Below, one piece after another: positions 18,780-29,519 of a stretch of 64,000 nt of DNA. A model generated the notes under the pieces. The model had not been told where the DNA came from. It made no database searches and saw only the letters and a list, made by a program, of their open reading frames with translations. Source of the stretch: M0108 sp937862735 (lineage in GTDB: Bacteria > Pseudomonadota > Gammaproteobacteria > Chromatiales > Chromatiaceae); the NCBI GenBank assembly GCA_937862735.1, contig CALMDH010000139.1:1-64000 (forward strand), read 5' to 3'. A program made the translations under genes and the position numbers. Position 1 is the stretch's first letter. Each line of letters starts with the position of its first letter.

Positions 18780-20417
18780 ATGGCTACCCCTGCCCTTGAT
18801 GACGCGCGGGATCTTCCCTACGCCGCCGAGCGGGACTTCCCGCGCCTGGTCGCCGGTCTGCGCCGGCCCGAGGCCTACCCGCCGGGGCTGATCGGCGCCG
18901 AGGGGGCGATCGAGCACCTGGAGACCCATATCTCCCACGTCTTTCTCGCTGGGGACCGGGCCTACAAGCTCAAGAAACCGGTGAACCTGGGCTTCCTCGA
19001 CTTCTCGACCGCCGAGCGCCGTCTGGAGTTTTGTCGCGAGGAATTACGCCTCAACCACCGCCTCGCCCCCGAGCTTTACCTGGGCCTGGTTGCGGTCACC
19101 GGCACCCCGGACCAGCCGCGGCTCGGTGGCGACGGGCCGGTCCTGGAATACCTGGTGGAGATGAGGCGTTTCGACCAGCGGGATCGGCTCGACCACCGCG
19201 TCCTCACCCCGGCGCTGATCGACCGCCTCGCGGCCCGCCTGGCCGCCTTCCACGACGATCTGCCACCAGCCCCGGCGGACAGCCCCTACGGCACCCCGGA
19301 GGCGGTCCTGGCGCCCATGCTGGAAAATTTCCGCCAAATCCGCGCCCGCTCCCTGGGAGTGGAGTGCCAGGCGGGGCTGGACCGGCTGGAGGAGTGGACC
19401 CGCGCCCGCTGGCGGGAGCTAACCCCCGTGATCGAGCAACGGCGGGCGGGGGGCCGGGTGCGGGAATGCCACGGCGACCTGCACCGCGGCAACATTGCCC
19501 TGGTGAAGGGGGAGCCCCTGTTCTTCGATGCCCTGGAGTTCGCCCCCCAACTGCGCTGGATTGACACCGCCAGCGAACTGGCCTTCCTGCTCATGGACCT
19601 GGAAGAGGCGGGGGAGGGTTCCCTGGCGCGGCAGCTGCTCAACGCCTATCTGGAACAGAGCGGGGACTACGGCGCCCTCCAGGTCCTGGACCTGTACCAG
19701 GTCTATCGTGCCCTGGTGCGGGCCAAGGTACTGGCCATCCGCCTGGGGCAGGGGGAGCTGACGGTGGAGGAAGACGCCGCCGATCACCAGGCCTGCGCCG
19801 GGTACCTGGCCCTGGCCGCGTCCTACACCCGGCGCCGTGAGCGCCAGCCACGGCTGCTCCTGACCTCCGGCCTGTCCGGCTCTGGCAAGAGTTGGCTCGC
19901 CAGCCAGTTGCGTGAGGTCTTGCCCCTCATCCATTTGCGCTCCGACATCGAGCGCAAGCGCCTCTTCGGCTTCGCCCCGGAGGAACGGACGGGGAGCCCC
20001 ACCGACGGCGGCATCTACACCCCCGACGCCAGCTTCCGCACCTACGACCGGTTGCGGGAACTGGCGGCGATGATCCTGGGCTGCGGTTACGACGTCCTGG
20101 TGGATGCCACCTTCCTCCGCCGGGACCAGCGTCGCGTCTTTCGCGAACTGGCCGCGGCCAAGGGGGCGGGATTCGCCTTGCTGGTCATGGAGGCCCCGAT
20201 CGAGGTCCTGCGGAAGCGGGTAGCCAGCCGCCAGGCGACGGGGGCCGACGCCTCCGAGGCGGGCTTGGCGGTGCTGGAGCGGCAGTTGCGCACTCAGGAG
20301 GCGCTGGAGGCGGAGGAAATGCCTCAGGCCTTGATCGTTGATGCCACTGCCCCGCCAGCCTTGGAGGAGTTAATGGCAGCGGTGGCTGAACTGACAGGTG
20401 TTGGGCTGAATGACTAA
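18780..20417 (+). CDS. Aminoglycoside-phosphotransferase-like/P-loop kinase fusion protein
   Basis: 545 residues from ATG 18780, preceded by GAGGA. The first 340 residues form an APH/ChoK-type kinase domain: THISHVFLAGDRAYKLKKPV near the N-terminus, then the catalytic HGDLHRGNI and FDALEF. Residues about 360-545 form a P-loop kinase (Walker A SGLSGSGKSW, then DATFLRRDQRR). This two-domain arrangement corresponds to the COG2187-COG0645 fusion, whose physiological substrate is not known. Sugar or small-metabolite phosphorylation is likely. It stands alone on the strand and is convergent with argG. Confidence 0.85.
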   Translation: MATPALDDARDLPYAAERDFPRLVAGLRRPEAYPPGLIGAEGAIEHLETHISHVFLAGDRAYKLKKPVNLGFLDFSTAERRLEFCREELRLNHRLAPELYLGLVAVTGTPDQPRLGGDGPVLEYLVEMRRFDQRDRLDHRVLTPALIDRLAARLAAFHDDLPPAPADSPYGTPEAVLAPMLENFRQIRARSLGVECQAGLDRLEEWTRARWRELTPVIEQRRAGGRVRECHGDLHRGNIALVKGEPLFFDALEFAPQLRWIDTASELAFLLMDLEEAGEGSLARQLLNAYLEQSGDYGALQVLDLYQVYRALVRAKVLAIRLGQGELTVEEDAADHQACAGYLALAASYTRRRERQPRLLLTSGLSGSGKSWLASQLREVLPLIHLRSDIERKRLFGFAPEERTGSPTDGGIYTPDASFRTYDRLRELAAMILGCGYDVLVDATFLRRDQRRVFRELAAAKGAGFALLVMEAPIEVLRKRVASRQATGADASEAGLAVLERQLRTQEALEAEEMPQALIVDATAPPALEELMAAVAELTGVGLND

Positions 20418-20549
20418 ATTCACTACTGCCCAGTCTTGGTGTGTAGGTTTGGTCATGAACCATGTGGCCGATGATTTCTGAGCCGGCACCAGTTCAGACG
20501 GCTGAGCGCCGTCGCCCTCGGCTGACAGAGAGCAGGGCTGGGGGATGAG

Positions 20550-20582
20550 CCTCAGCCCATTTAGTCTGCGGCTGGGCTGAGG
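20550..20582. terminator. Hairpin between convergent genes
   Basis: CCTCAGCCC at 20550-20558 pairs with GGGCTGAGG at 20574-20582, giving a 9-bp stem and 15-nt loop. It lies between the ends of the plus-strand kinase fusion (20417) and minus-strand argG (20637), where a bidirectional terminator is expected. No U-tract is present, so confidence is low. Confidence 0.35.
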
Positions 20583-20636
20583 GCGGAGGCCTCTCAGCCC
20601 AGGTGATGACAAGCAAAGGTTAAGCCTGGCTAATTG

Positions 20637-21857
<1,221 letters not shown>

Positions 21858-22008
21858 GGGGGCTCCCGCCAAAGGTCGCAAATTCGGAAAAGGGCGCAGT
21901 ATATAGCGGCGTCCGGGGGGACGTAACGCAGGCAAGGTTTGAATAGGGCACTGGCAAGGGTTGAAAGGGTAACCTCAGCGCCCCGTCGCGGATAACTGGC
22001 GCCTCCTG

Positions 22009-22047
22009 CCCCTCTCCCCGCGGGGGATAGGGGTTTGGGGAGAGGGG
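22009..22047. repeat. C-rich/G-rich palindrome (REP-like)
   Basis: CCCCTCTCCCC at 22009-22019 is the exact reverse complement of GGGGAGAGGGG at 22037-22047, with a 17-nt loop. It shares its arms with elements at 6254-6364, 31067-31167 and 51081-51117. It lies in the gap between the esterase gene end (22142) and the argG start. Confidence 0.7.
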
Positions 22048-22141
22048 ACGCGTCCGGCGACCGGCTCAGGAAATTTGGCATCATCACTTGTTGGTGGCAA
22101 ATGACTTCCGGCCCTTGCCGTGCCGATACCGGCGGGGCGAA

Positions 22142-23044
22142 CTATTGACCGCTCGGCTCGCCGCTCGTATGGCCAGTCAGGCTATCGCCAAGGAAGTGAG
22201 CGATGGCGCCGGCAAAGGCCTCCGGCTGGTCAGCATGGACCCAATGCCCGGCGCCAGGGATGGTGGTCACCTGGGCGCGGGGAAACAGGGCCTGGATGGC
22301 TGGCCACTGGTCGGGGCGCACATAATCTGAGTTGGCGCCGTGGATGAAGGCCGTCCGGCCATGGAAGCGGCGGCCCTGGGGATCGGGAAAGGTGCGCAGC
22401 CCCTCCATGGCGTCGGCCAGTGCGGCCAGATTGAACCGCCAGGTCCAGCCGTCCTGGGTGTGGCGCAGGTTCTGTAGCAGGAAACCGCGCATGGCCGGGT
22501 CGGGGATGTCGGTGGCTAGGCGGGCATCCGCCTCCCGCCGCGAGTCGATGGTCCTCAGGTTCAGCCCCCGCAGGGCGGTAAACAGACGTCGGAAACGGGA
22601 GGGATAGGTCACCGGGGCGATGTCCACCACCGCCAGGGCCGCGACCCGCTCGGGGTGTTCCAGGGCCAGCCACATGGCGACCTTGCCGCCCAGACTGTGG
22701 CCGACCAGGCTGACGTGCTCGATCTCCAGCGCATCCAGCAGGTTGACCAGGTCCGTTGCCATGGCTTCGTAGCTGAAGTCTGGGTCATGGGGTGACTGGC
22801 CGTGATTGCGCAGGTCAGGGACTATGATCCGTCGCGAGGTGCCTAGCAGGCGTTGCAGCCGGCCGACGATGCCATGCCAGTTCATGGCGGAGCCGAACAG
22901 GCCGTGAATCAGCAGGAGCGGTTGGGCCGCGTCCCCAGGATCGCCATGGACGCGATGGTGCAGGGGGAGGGATGAGGCTGGGGGCGAGACTGGGGCGGAA
23001 GCTGGGAGCAAGACTGAGGGCGAGGCTGGGGGGTGCGGAAGCAT
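22142..23044 (-). CDS. Alpha/beta hydrolase (YbfF-like esterase)
   Basis: About 300 residues. HGLFGSAMNW forms the oxyanion region, the nucleophile Ser is in GHSLGG, and the catalytic His is in GAGHWVHAD. The pattern LRNHGQSPH matches YbfF-type esterases. The first 30 residues are Pro/Ala/Ser-rich and repetitive, unlike the family, and the true start might lie inside this stretch, although no better in-frame start with a ribosome site was found. The natural substrate is unknown. Intergenic DNA separates it from argG and sodB on the same strand. Confidence 0.85.
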   Translation of the reverse strand: MLPHPPASPSVLLPASAPVSPPASSLPLHHRVHGDPGDAAQPLLLIHGLFGSAMNWHGIVGRLQRLLGTSRRIIVPDLRNHGQSPHDPDFSYEAMATDLVNLLDALEIEHVSLVGHSLGGKVAMWLALEHPERVAALAVVDIAPVTYPSRFRRLFTALRGLNLRTIDSRREADARLATDIPDPAMRGFLLQNLRHTQDGWTWRFNLAALADAMEGLRTFPDPQGRRFHGRTAFIHGANSDYVRPDQWPAIQALFPRAQVTTIPGAGHWVHADQPEAFAGAIAHFLGDSLTGHTSGEPSGQ

Positions 23045-23146
23045 GCCTGTCGCGAGGGCGGATGGGCCAGGTGGGTAGTTGGGCCTTAGGGGGGGGTGGA
23101 AGGGCCTGATAGGGAGTTGGGAGGTCGTGGTGGTCGGTGTCCGGTG

Positions 23147-23177
23147 AAAAGTAAAGGCCCGGAACCAGTCCGGGCCT
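23147..23177 (-). terminator. Rho-independent terminator of sodB
   Basis: On the minus strand an 8-bp perfect stem (AGGCCCGG at 23155-23162 with CCGGGCCT at 23170-23177, loop 7) is followed by a T-rich run (complement of 23147-23155). It stands about 48 bp after the sodB stop codon. Confidence 0.7.
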
Positions 23178-23224
23178 GATTCTTTAGACAGCCATCAGAT
23201 CAATCAGGCATCAGATCACCGCGA

Positions 23225-23806
23225 TCAGCCGGCGAAATTGGCCGCCACGAAGTCCCAGTTAACGATGTTCCACATGGTCTCCAGGTACTTGGGACGCAGA
23301 TTACGGTAATCGATGTAATAGGCGTGCTCCCAGACGTCCAGGGTCAGCAGGGCCTGCTTGCCGGAGGTCATGGGCGTGCCAGCATTGGAGGTGTTGAAGA
23401 TCTCCAGTGAGCCGTCGGCGTTCTTGACCAGCCAGGTCCAGCCGGAACCAAAGTTGGTGGCGCCGGCCTGGTTGAACTGCTTCTTGAACTCATCGAAGGA
23501 GCCGAACTTGGCATCGATGGCCGCCGCCAGGGCGCCGCTGGGGGCGCCGCCGCCATTGGGGCTTAGGCAGTTCCAGTAGAAGGTGTGATTCCAGACCTGG
23601 GCGGCGTTGTTGAAGATACCGCCGGAGGACTTCATGACGATGTCCTCCAGGCTCATGGACTCGAACTCGGTGCCCGGGATCAGGTTGTTCAGGTTGGTGA
23701 CGTAGGCCTGGTGATGCTTGCCGTAGTGGTACTCCAGGGTCTCCTTGGACAGAGTGGGGGCCAGGGCGTCCATGGCGTAGGGCAGGGCGGGGAGTTCGTG
23801 GGTCAT
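23225..23806 (-). CDS. sodB: Superoxide dismutase [Fe]
   Basis: 193 residues from ATG 23806, preceded by a GGAGAA ribosome-binding site. The metal ligands are seen in HYGKHHQAYV, WNHTFYW and DVWEHAYYIDY. The AQVWNHTFYW context and GGIFNNAAQ favour the iron form rather than the manganese form, but metal use needs biochemical proof. The enzyme dismutates superoxide in the cytoplasm. It is a single gene with its own terminator, divergent from the amidotransferase at 24076. Confidence 0.96.
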   Translation of the reverse strand: MTHELPALPYAMDALAPTLSKETLEYHYGKHHQAYVTNLNNLIPGTEFESMSLEDIVMKSSGGIFNNAAQVWNHTFYWNCLSPNGGGAPSGALAAAIDAKFGSFDEFKKQFNQAGATNFGSGWTWLVKNADGSLEIFNTSNAGTPMTSGKQALLTLDVWEHAYYIDYRNLRPKYLETMWNIVNWDFVAANFAG

Positions 23807-24075
23807 TTGGTTTTCTCCTGGTGAGTGGTAAAGGGGAGGCAAAATAAGAGGCTCAAAGACTGCTGCAAGATAGGTCCCCCCAAGTCAAAGCTCAAGCACC
23901 CGCTTGGCATCGAGTTCAGGCTCCGGCATCGACTCGGGCCTGGTCTGAACCGGTCGCTACCCTGCCAGACCGGGTCCTGGGAGTTGCTGAAGGTCTCGAT
24001 AATCAGGGCAGCCCCCGACCCGGAAAAAGCCGACAATTGCCCAATGATGTTTTCTTGACCGGGAGGCGGTGAGCC

Positions 24076-26025
24076 ATGTGTGGTATCTGCGGAGAGTTGC
24101 GCTTCGACGGCAGGCCAGCGGACCTGGGGGCGGTCGAGCGGATGATGGCCCAGATCCGGCAGCGCGGGCCGGATCATGGCGGAAGCTGGAGCGACGGCAG
24201 CCTGGGTTTCGGCCACCGGCGGCTGAGCATCATCGACCTGTCCATTCGCGCCAACCAGCCGATGTTGGACCCGGACCTGGGCCTGGCCCTGGTCTTCAAC
24301 GGCGCCATCTACAACTACCGTGAACTGCGTCAGGAACTGGCGGCCAAGGGTTACCGCTTCTTCTCCACCGGCGACACCGAGGTCATCCTCAAGGCCTGGC
24401 ACGCCTGGGGCGAGGGCTGCGTCGAGCGGCTGCATGGCATGTTCGCCTTCGGCCTCTGGGATATGAACCGGCGCGTCCTCTTTCTGGCCCGCGACCGCTT
24501 TGGCGTCAAGCCCCTCTATTGGACCCGCGACCACCGGCGCCTGCGGTTCGCCTCCAGCACCCAGGCCCTGCTGGCGGCGGGCGGGGTGGATACCGCCATC
24601 GACCCCGCCGCCCTCCATCACCTCTTCAGCCTCCATGCCGTGGTGCCGGCGCCGCGCACCATCCTCGCCGGGGTGCGCAAGCTGGCCCCGGCCCATTGGC
24701 TGCGCATCGAGGCCGACGGCACCACCACCGAGCGCCAATATTGGAGCCTGGCCGGCATCCGCCCGGACACAAGCCTTAGTCCCGGTGACTGGGTGGAGGC
24801 CATCGGCGCCGCCCTGCGGGAAGCGGTACGCAAGCGCGAGGAGGTGGCGGACGTGCCCGTGGGGGTGCTGCTCTCCGGTGGCCTGGACTCCAGCCTGCTG
24901 GTGGCCCTGCTGGCGGAGCTGGGCCAGCGCGAGATCCGCACCTTCTCGGTGGGTTTCGAGGACACCCCGGAGGAGGCCGGCAGCGAGTTCGAGTATTCGG
25001 ACCAAGTGGTGGCCCGCTATTGCACCCGGCACAGCCGGTTCCACGTCCCCAACAGCGAGGTCCTGCGCCGCCTGCCAGAGGCGGTGGACGCCATGACCGA
25101 GCCCATGTTCGGCCAGGACGCCGTGGCCTTCTATCTGCTTGGCGAGCAGGTGTCCCGGGAGATCAAGGTGGTCCAGTCCGGCCAGGGGGCGGACGAGGTC
25201 TTTGGTGGCTACTTCTGGTACCCGCAATTGGCGGCGGCGGAGGGTGCTGCCGGTCAGCAGGTAGGGCAGGGCGATTGGGGGACCCGTCTCGACAAGTCAG
25301 GACACACCAGCGTTTCGCTAGAGGGCGGAAGCCGGGCCGCGTCTAATAATGAGATAAGCAAGGATGCCTGGCTGACCACCTTCAGCCGCCACTATTTCGA
25401 CCGCGACCATGACGAGTATCTGCGCCTCGTCACCCCGGCCTTCGCCGGCCCGGACCACACCGGCCTGCTGGTCGCCGACCTCCTCGACCGGACCGGCGCC
25501 AGGGAACTGGTGGATGCCGTGCTGCGCCTGGATGTCAGCACCCTCATCGTCGACGACCCCGTCAAGCGGGTGGACAACATGACCATGGCCTGGGGCCTGG
25601 AGGCGCGCGTGCCCTTCCTCGACCACCAACTGGTGGAGTTGGCCACCCGCTGCCCGGCGGCCATCCGGCTGCGCGAAGGGGGCAAGTACCCCCTCAAGGC
25701 CCTGGCCCGGGGCCTGCTGCCAGATGCCGTCATCGACCGGCCCAAGGGTTACTTCCCCATGCCGGCGCTCAAGTACGTACGTGGTGAATTCCTGACCCTG
25801 ATGCGCGATCTGGTGAACTCCCAGGCCTGCCGGGAGCGGGGCATTTACCAGCGGGACTACGTCAAGCGGCTCCTCGCCGCTCCCGACATGCACCATACCC
25901 GTATCCGTGGCAACAAGCTCTGGCACCTGGCCTTGCTGGAGCTGTGGCTACAGCGGCATGTGGATTCGCTGGTTGCGGGCATGGACCATTATCGCCCTGA
26001 ACCTGCGCATGCCCCTGGGGCATGA
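24076..26025 (+). CDS. Asparagine-synthase-family amidotransferase (NAGGN synthase type)
   Basis: 649 residues. The N-terminal class II glutaminase domain starts with the nucleophile Cys2 (MCGICGELRFDG). The synthetase domain has the ATP PP-loop LLSGGLDSSLL near residue 268 and VQSGQGADEVFGGY. MCGICGELRFDG and HAVVPAPRTILAGV are typical of the N-acetylglutaminylglutamine amide amidotransferases (TIGR03104 type) that make a dipeptide osmolyte. The partner GNAT/ATP-grasp acetyltransferase gene normally found beside it is absent here. Residues about 387-430 (25236-25367) form a low-complexity insert, GAAGQQVGQGDWGTRLDKSG and onward, with codon use unlike the flanks. The insert accounts for much of the length over the usual 590. 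Confidence 0.85.
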   Translation: MCGICGELRFDGRPADLGAVERMMAQIRQRGPDHGGSWSDGSLGFGHRRLSIIDLSIRANQPMLDPDLGLALVFNGAIYNYRELRQELAAKGYRFFSTGDTEVILKAWHAWGEGCVERLHGMFAFGLWDMNRRVLFLARDRFGVKPLYWTRDHRRLRFASSTQALLAAGGVDTAIDPAALHHLFSLHAVVPAPRTILAGVRKLAPAHWLRIEADGTTTERQYWSLAGIRPDTSLSPGDWVEAIGAALREAVRKREEVADVPVGVLLSGGLDSSLLVALLAELGQREIRTFSVGFEDTPEEAGSEFEYSDQVVARYCTRHSRFHVPNSEVLRRLPEAVDAMTEPMFGQDAVAFYLLGEQVSREIKVVQSGQGADEVFGGYFWYPQLAAAEGAAGQQVGQGDWGTRLDKSGHTSVSLEGGSRAASNNEISKDAWLTTFSRHYFDRDHDEYLRLVTPAFAGPDHTGLLVADLLDRTGARELVDAVLRLDVSTLIVDDPVKRVDNMTMAWGLEARVPFLDHQLVELATRCPAAIRLREGGKYPLKALARGLLPDAVIDRPKGYFPMPALKYVRGEFLTLMRDLVNSQACRERGIYQRDYVKRLLAAPDMHHTRIRGNKLWHLALLELWLQRHVDSLVAGMDHYRPEPAHAPGA

Positions 26026-26082
26026 ATTGATCGGATGAAGCGGGCGCCTGAATTAGGGGTGCCGTCAGGGGGAGAAACCTAA

Positions 26083-27063
26083 TCAATGGGCTCTGGCCAG
26101 CCGTTCCTCGATGCGCCGGGCGGCCTCCTGGATCAGGTCGGTCCATTCGTCGCGACGCCGCTCGCGCGGGGCGGAGATGGATAGGCCCGCCAGGGGGTTG
26201 CCCGCCGGGTCGCGGATGAGGACGCCGATGCAGCCGACGCCGATCTCCGCCTCCTCGTTGTCGAAGGCGTAGCCCGCCGTCAATGCCTGGCTGGCCTGAC
26301 GCCAGAGGTCCCCGACCCGGGTCAGGGTGTGCTCGGTGTAGGCTGGCAGTCCGGTGCGGGCGGCATAGTCCCGCACCGCCGCCTCACCGCCGCTGGCCAG
26401 CAGCAGTTTGCCCACCGCCGTCACGTGCAGGGGCGCACGGCTGCCGATCACCTGTTCCACCCGCATCATGCGGTGGGGCGTCGCCCGCTCCACGTAGATC
26501 ACCTCGTCGCCCTCCCTCAGGGTCAGGTTGATGGTCTCCTCCACCTGATCCCGGAGCCATTCCATCACTGGCCGGGCCAGGTCGCGGATGTCCGTTTCGC
26601 CCTGGCGCAGGGCCGCCCAGGCGGTGAGCCGGGCACCGAATCCATATAGACCCCCGTCGCCACGCTCGATAAGGCCGTTTTCCGCCGCCGAGGCCAGGAT
26701 GCGGAAGGCGGTGGAGGGGTGCAGGCCGGTCTCGGCCGCCAGTACCTTGAGGCTGGCCTCGCCGCCGTTGCGGGCCAGGGCCTCCAGCAGCGCCACCAGG
26801 CGGTCGATGACCTGGATTCCGCCTCCACCCGTCGCAGGGGCTTGGGTCTTGCCGCGTCCACTTGACGCCGGCAGATCGGCGTTAGCCTGTGAGTCCTCCG
26901 CCGCGTGTTTCGTCACCAAGGTGGTGGATTGACCCCTGTAAGAGTTGGCTCCCCTTTCCTGAGAGCGGGCTGGGTTTGGAGAATCGACGGTGTTCGGAGA
27001 GCGGACTGGATCTGGGGGAGGGAACTGAGGAGCGTTCGGGGGAGACATATCAGTTGGTGTCAT
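26083..27063 (-). CDS. IclR-family transcriptional regulator
   Basis: 326 residues. An N-terminal winged helix-turn-helix near residues 83-145 (QVIDRLVALLEAL, then TGLHPSTAFRILASAAENG) is followed by the IclR effector domain (TAVGKLLLASGG and a C-terminal cysteine in GVGCIGVLIRDP). The first 80 residues are a Pro/Ser/Asn-rich disordered extension that most IclR proteins lack, and no good ribosome site settles the start. It is divergent from the phosphoketolase-like gene with 116 bp between, and an operator-like palindrome lies in that gap. It most likely controls the plus-strand genes, probably sensing a sugar-acid or phosphorylated intermediate. Confidence 0.88.
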   Translation of the reverse strand: MTPTDMSPPNAPQFPPPDPVRSPNTVDSPNPARSQERGANSYRGQSTTLVTKHAAEDSQANADLPASSGRGKTQAPATGGGGIQVIDRLVALLEALARNGGEASLKVLAAETGLHPSTAFRILASAAENGLIERGDGGLYGFGARLTAWAALRQGETDIRDLARPVMEWLRDQVEETINLTLREGDEVIYVERATPHRMMRVEQVIGSRAPLHVTAVGKLLLASGGEAAVRDYAARTGLPAYTEHTLTRVGDLWRQASQALTAGYAFDNEEAEIGVGCIGVLIRDPAGNPLAGLSISAPRERRRDEWTDLIQEAARRIEERLARAH

Positions 27064-27068
27064 TACTA

Positions 27069-27103
27069 TTTCGCATCGTGAAAACTATTGCGTATTGCGA
27101 AAT
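27069..27103. promoter_or_regulatory. Candidate IclR operator, palindromic half-sites
   Basis: TTTCGCATCGTGAAA at 27069-27083 is an imperfect 15-bp palindrome. A second inverted copy of its left arm, TGCGAAAT, is at 27096-27103 and pairs with ATTTCGCA at 27068-27075. IclR proteins bind 13-15-bp palindromes near their own start. The site is just upstream of the iclR-type start codon and about 80-110 bp ahead of the TPP-enzyme start, where it could control both. Confidence 0.5.
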
Positions 27104-27179
27104 GATAGCAGCCGGTGTAAGGTGCGATCAAATCATCCGACGCCGAAACAATCATCCCCCCAAGTTTTTGGAGACCGCC

Positions 27180-29519
27180 ATGAGCACCAACCACGCCGAT
27201 GCCGCAACAACCGCCCCCGCCACCCTGCCCCATGACGCCCCCGCCTTCTGCCAGGGCATGCAGTACTTCGGCGCACCCTGGCCCGATTTCGAACGCCATG
27301 CCGCGGTCCCGGCGGTGAGCGCCGACAGCGGTCGCATCGCCCAGGCCGACGAGACGGCCGCCTACCAGACCCTGCTCATGGCCGACGCCCTGCGCTACGT
27401 CACCCTCCAGACCTGCGGTTCCAAGGGCTCCGGCCACCCCGGCGGCTTCGCCTCCAGCGCCGAGGCCTATGCCGCCCTGGTGATGCTGGGCCACACCAAC
27501 ATCGTCACCGAGGTGGGCCACCACGCGCCGGGCTTCTACAGCGCCATGTTCCTCGACACCTCCCTGGAGGAGATGGGCATCCGCACCCTGGAAGACATGA
27601 TGGCGCGCTTTCGCGAGAAGCACGGTCTGCTCGGCCACCTGTCCGGCGCCATCCCCGGCCTGCTCGCCCCCGCCGGCCCACTGGGCCAGGGCCAGCACTT
27701 CGCCATGGCCGGCGCCCTGCTGCACCCGGACAAGCTCTTCCCGGTGACCATCGGCGATGGCGGCATGGGCGAGCCCTACGTGCTCAATGCCATGATGCAC
27801 TTCCACACCGCCTACCCCCAGGTGACCAACTTCCTGCCGACCCTGATCTGGAACGGTTACAGCCAGGAGCACCATTCCATGGTCTCCCGCCTGACCAATG
27901 AGGAGATGATCGCCTACTGGCGGGGCCATGGCTTTGAGGAGGTGGTGCTGGTGGATGCCAAGGACTTCGACGACAGCGGCCAGGAGGCGGCCTACGTCGA
28001 TTCCACCCGCTTCTCCCACGGCCAGCGCCTGGCCTTCGCTCAGGCGGTGCTGACCGGCATGGAGCGGGCCGCCGCCAGCGCCCTGTCCGGCAAGCTCACG
28101 GCCTTCATCCTCAAGCAGCTCAAGGGCGCCGGCGTGCATACCCTGGGCGCCAAGTCCCACAACCTCTACCCGGCCGACACCCTGGACGCCCCTCATATCG
28201 CCGAGGGCCTTCAGCGCCGCGCCCTGCCGCCGGCGGCCTGGGAGCTGGTGCGGGAGAACTTCACCCGCGCCGGTGGTGGCCCCGCGGTCAAAACGGCGGT
28301 GACCGAGTTCGTGCTCGACAACGCCCCCCTGGGGGCCTTCCCCTGCCAGGAATTCGCCAAGGGCGACAAGGCCGTGCCCGCCACCGCCATGGGGGCCCTG
28401 GCCGCCTGGGTGGGCCAGCAGGACCCGCGCTTCGTGGTCACCAACGCCGATGGCAACGAGGCCTCGGCGATGAAGAACATCAACGACGCCCTCAAGATCC
28501 GCCACCCGACCCCGGACCCGCTCTACAACCAGGAGCCCACCGGCCAGGTCTATGAGCCCCTCAACGAGGATGCCTGCGCTGGCCTCGCCGCCGGTCTGGC
28601 CCTGTTCGGCTCCCGCGCCCTCTGGCTGTCCTACGAGAGCTTCGCCATCAACGGCTGGCCCATCGTCCAGACCGTGACCCAAGCCATGGCCGAGCTGCGC
28701 CGCCCGACCCCGTCCCTGGTGTGCATGTTCACCGCCGGCGCCCTGGAGCAGGGCCGAAACGGCTGGACCCACCAGCGCCCGGAGATAGAGAACTACTTCG
28801 CCGCCCAGATGCGCAACGGCAACGTCTATGCCCTCTTCCCGCCGGACGCCAATGCCATCCAGGCCGCTTACGAGTACGCCACCACCAGCCGCAACAAGGG
28901 CATGGTGATCATCGCCTCCAAGTCACCCCTGCCGGTGTACCTGAGCCTGGCCGAGGCCCGCGACGCCGTGGCCAAGGGCGCCGGGATCCTCTATGAGACC
29001 AGGGCCGGCAAGTCGGGCGACAAGGACAAGCAAGGCGACAAGGGCAAGAAGGCTGATCAGGGCAAGAAGGGCAAGGATGACAAGGCGGGCAAGCTCGCCA
29101 AGAACGGCTTCAAAGGCACGGTGGTCTTCGCCGTGACCGGCGACATGGTCTATCTCCCCGTGTTCGAGGCCAAGGACCAGCTCGAAGCCGACGGCTGGGC
29201 GGTGCGCATCGTCGCCGTGGTCAACCCGCGTCGCCTCTACCGTCCGACCGACGTGGCCTGGGAGACGGTGGCCGAGCCTGACAACGCCTTCATGGACGAT
29301 GACCACTTTAACGCCCTGTTCGACGGTGACGTCCTGCTGGCGGTCAGTGGTGGCCCCTCCGCCTCCCTGGAGCCGGTGCTGCTGCGCACCCGCGCGGCCC
29401 GACGCGACACCTTCGCCTGGAAGCGCGGCGAGACCACCGCCAGCCCGGCGGAGATCATGGACTACAACGGCATCACCGCCGAGCGCATGGTGGCGCGGGT
29501 CAAGGCCCTGGCCGGCTGA
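27180..29519 (+). CDS. Phosphoketolase/transketolase-like thiamine-diphosphate enzyme
   Basis: 779 residues from ATG 27180, preceded by GGAG. The N-terminal part has GSGHPGGFASS and the TPP-binding GDG at residues 192-194. The later part has PTGQVYEPLNEDACAGLAAG, NGWTHQRPEIENYF and FPPDANAI, which correspond to the pyrimidine and C-terminal regions of phosphoketolase-type enzymes. The usual Xfp signature GHGPGG is replaced, so the substrate probably differs from xylulose/fructose phosphates. A Lys/Gly/Asp-rich insert at residues about 609-643 (29005-29108) sits between domains. The DUF1537 kinase lies 184 bp downstream on the same strand and the IclR regulator is divergent. I infer a shared sugar-acid pathway. 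Confidence 0.75.
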   Translation: MSTNHADAATTAPATLPHDAPAFCQGMQYFGAPWPDFERHAAVPAVSADSGRIAQADETAAYQTLLMADALRYVTLQTCGSKGSGHPGGFASSAEAYAALVMLGHTNIVTEVGHHAPGFYSAMFLDTSLEEMGIRTLEDMMARFREKHGLLGHLSGAIPGLLAPAGPLGQGQHFAMAGALLHPDKLFPVTIGDGGMGEPYVLNAMMHFHTAYPQVTNFLPTLIWNGYSQEHHSMVSRLTNEEMIAYWRGHGFEEVVLVDAKDFDDSGQEAAYVDSTRFSHGQRLAFAQAVLTGMERAAASALSGKLTAFILKQLKGAGVHTLGAKSHNLYPADTLDAPHIAEGLQRRALPPAAWELVRENFTRAGGGPAVKTAVTEFVLDNAPLGAFPCQEFAKGDKAVPATAMGALAAWVGQQDPRFVVTNADGNEASAMKNINDALKIRHPTPDPLYNQEPTGQVYEPLNEDACAGLAAGLALFGSRALWLSYESFAINGWPIVQTVTQAMAELRRPTPSLVCMFTAGALEQGRNGWTHQRPEIENYFAAQMRNGNVYALFPPDANAIQAAYEYATTSRNKGMVIIASKSPLPVYLSLAEARDAVAKGAGILYETRAGKSGDKDKQGDKGKKADQGKKGKDDKAGKLAKNGFKGTVVFAVTGDMVYLPVFEAKDQLEADGWAVRIVAVVNPRRLYRPTDVAWETVAEPDNAFMDDDHFNALFDGDVLLAVSGGPSASLEPVLLRTRAARRDTFAWKRGETTASPAEIMDYNGITAERMVARVKALAG

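Noticed and set aside
18410..18799. Plus-strand open frame in the gap before the kinase fusion
   Set aside because: Composition is uneven, no domain is visible, and it overlaps a better-supported start at 18780.
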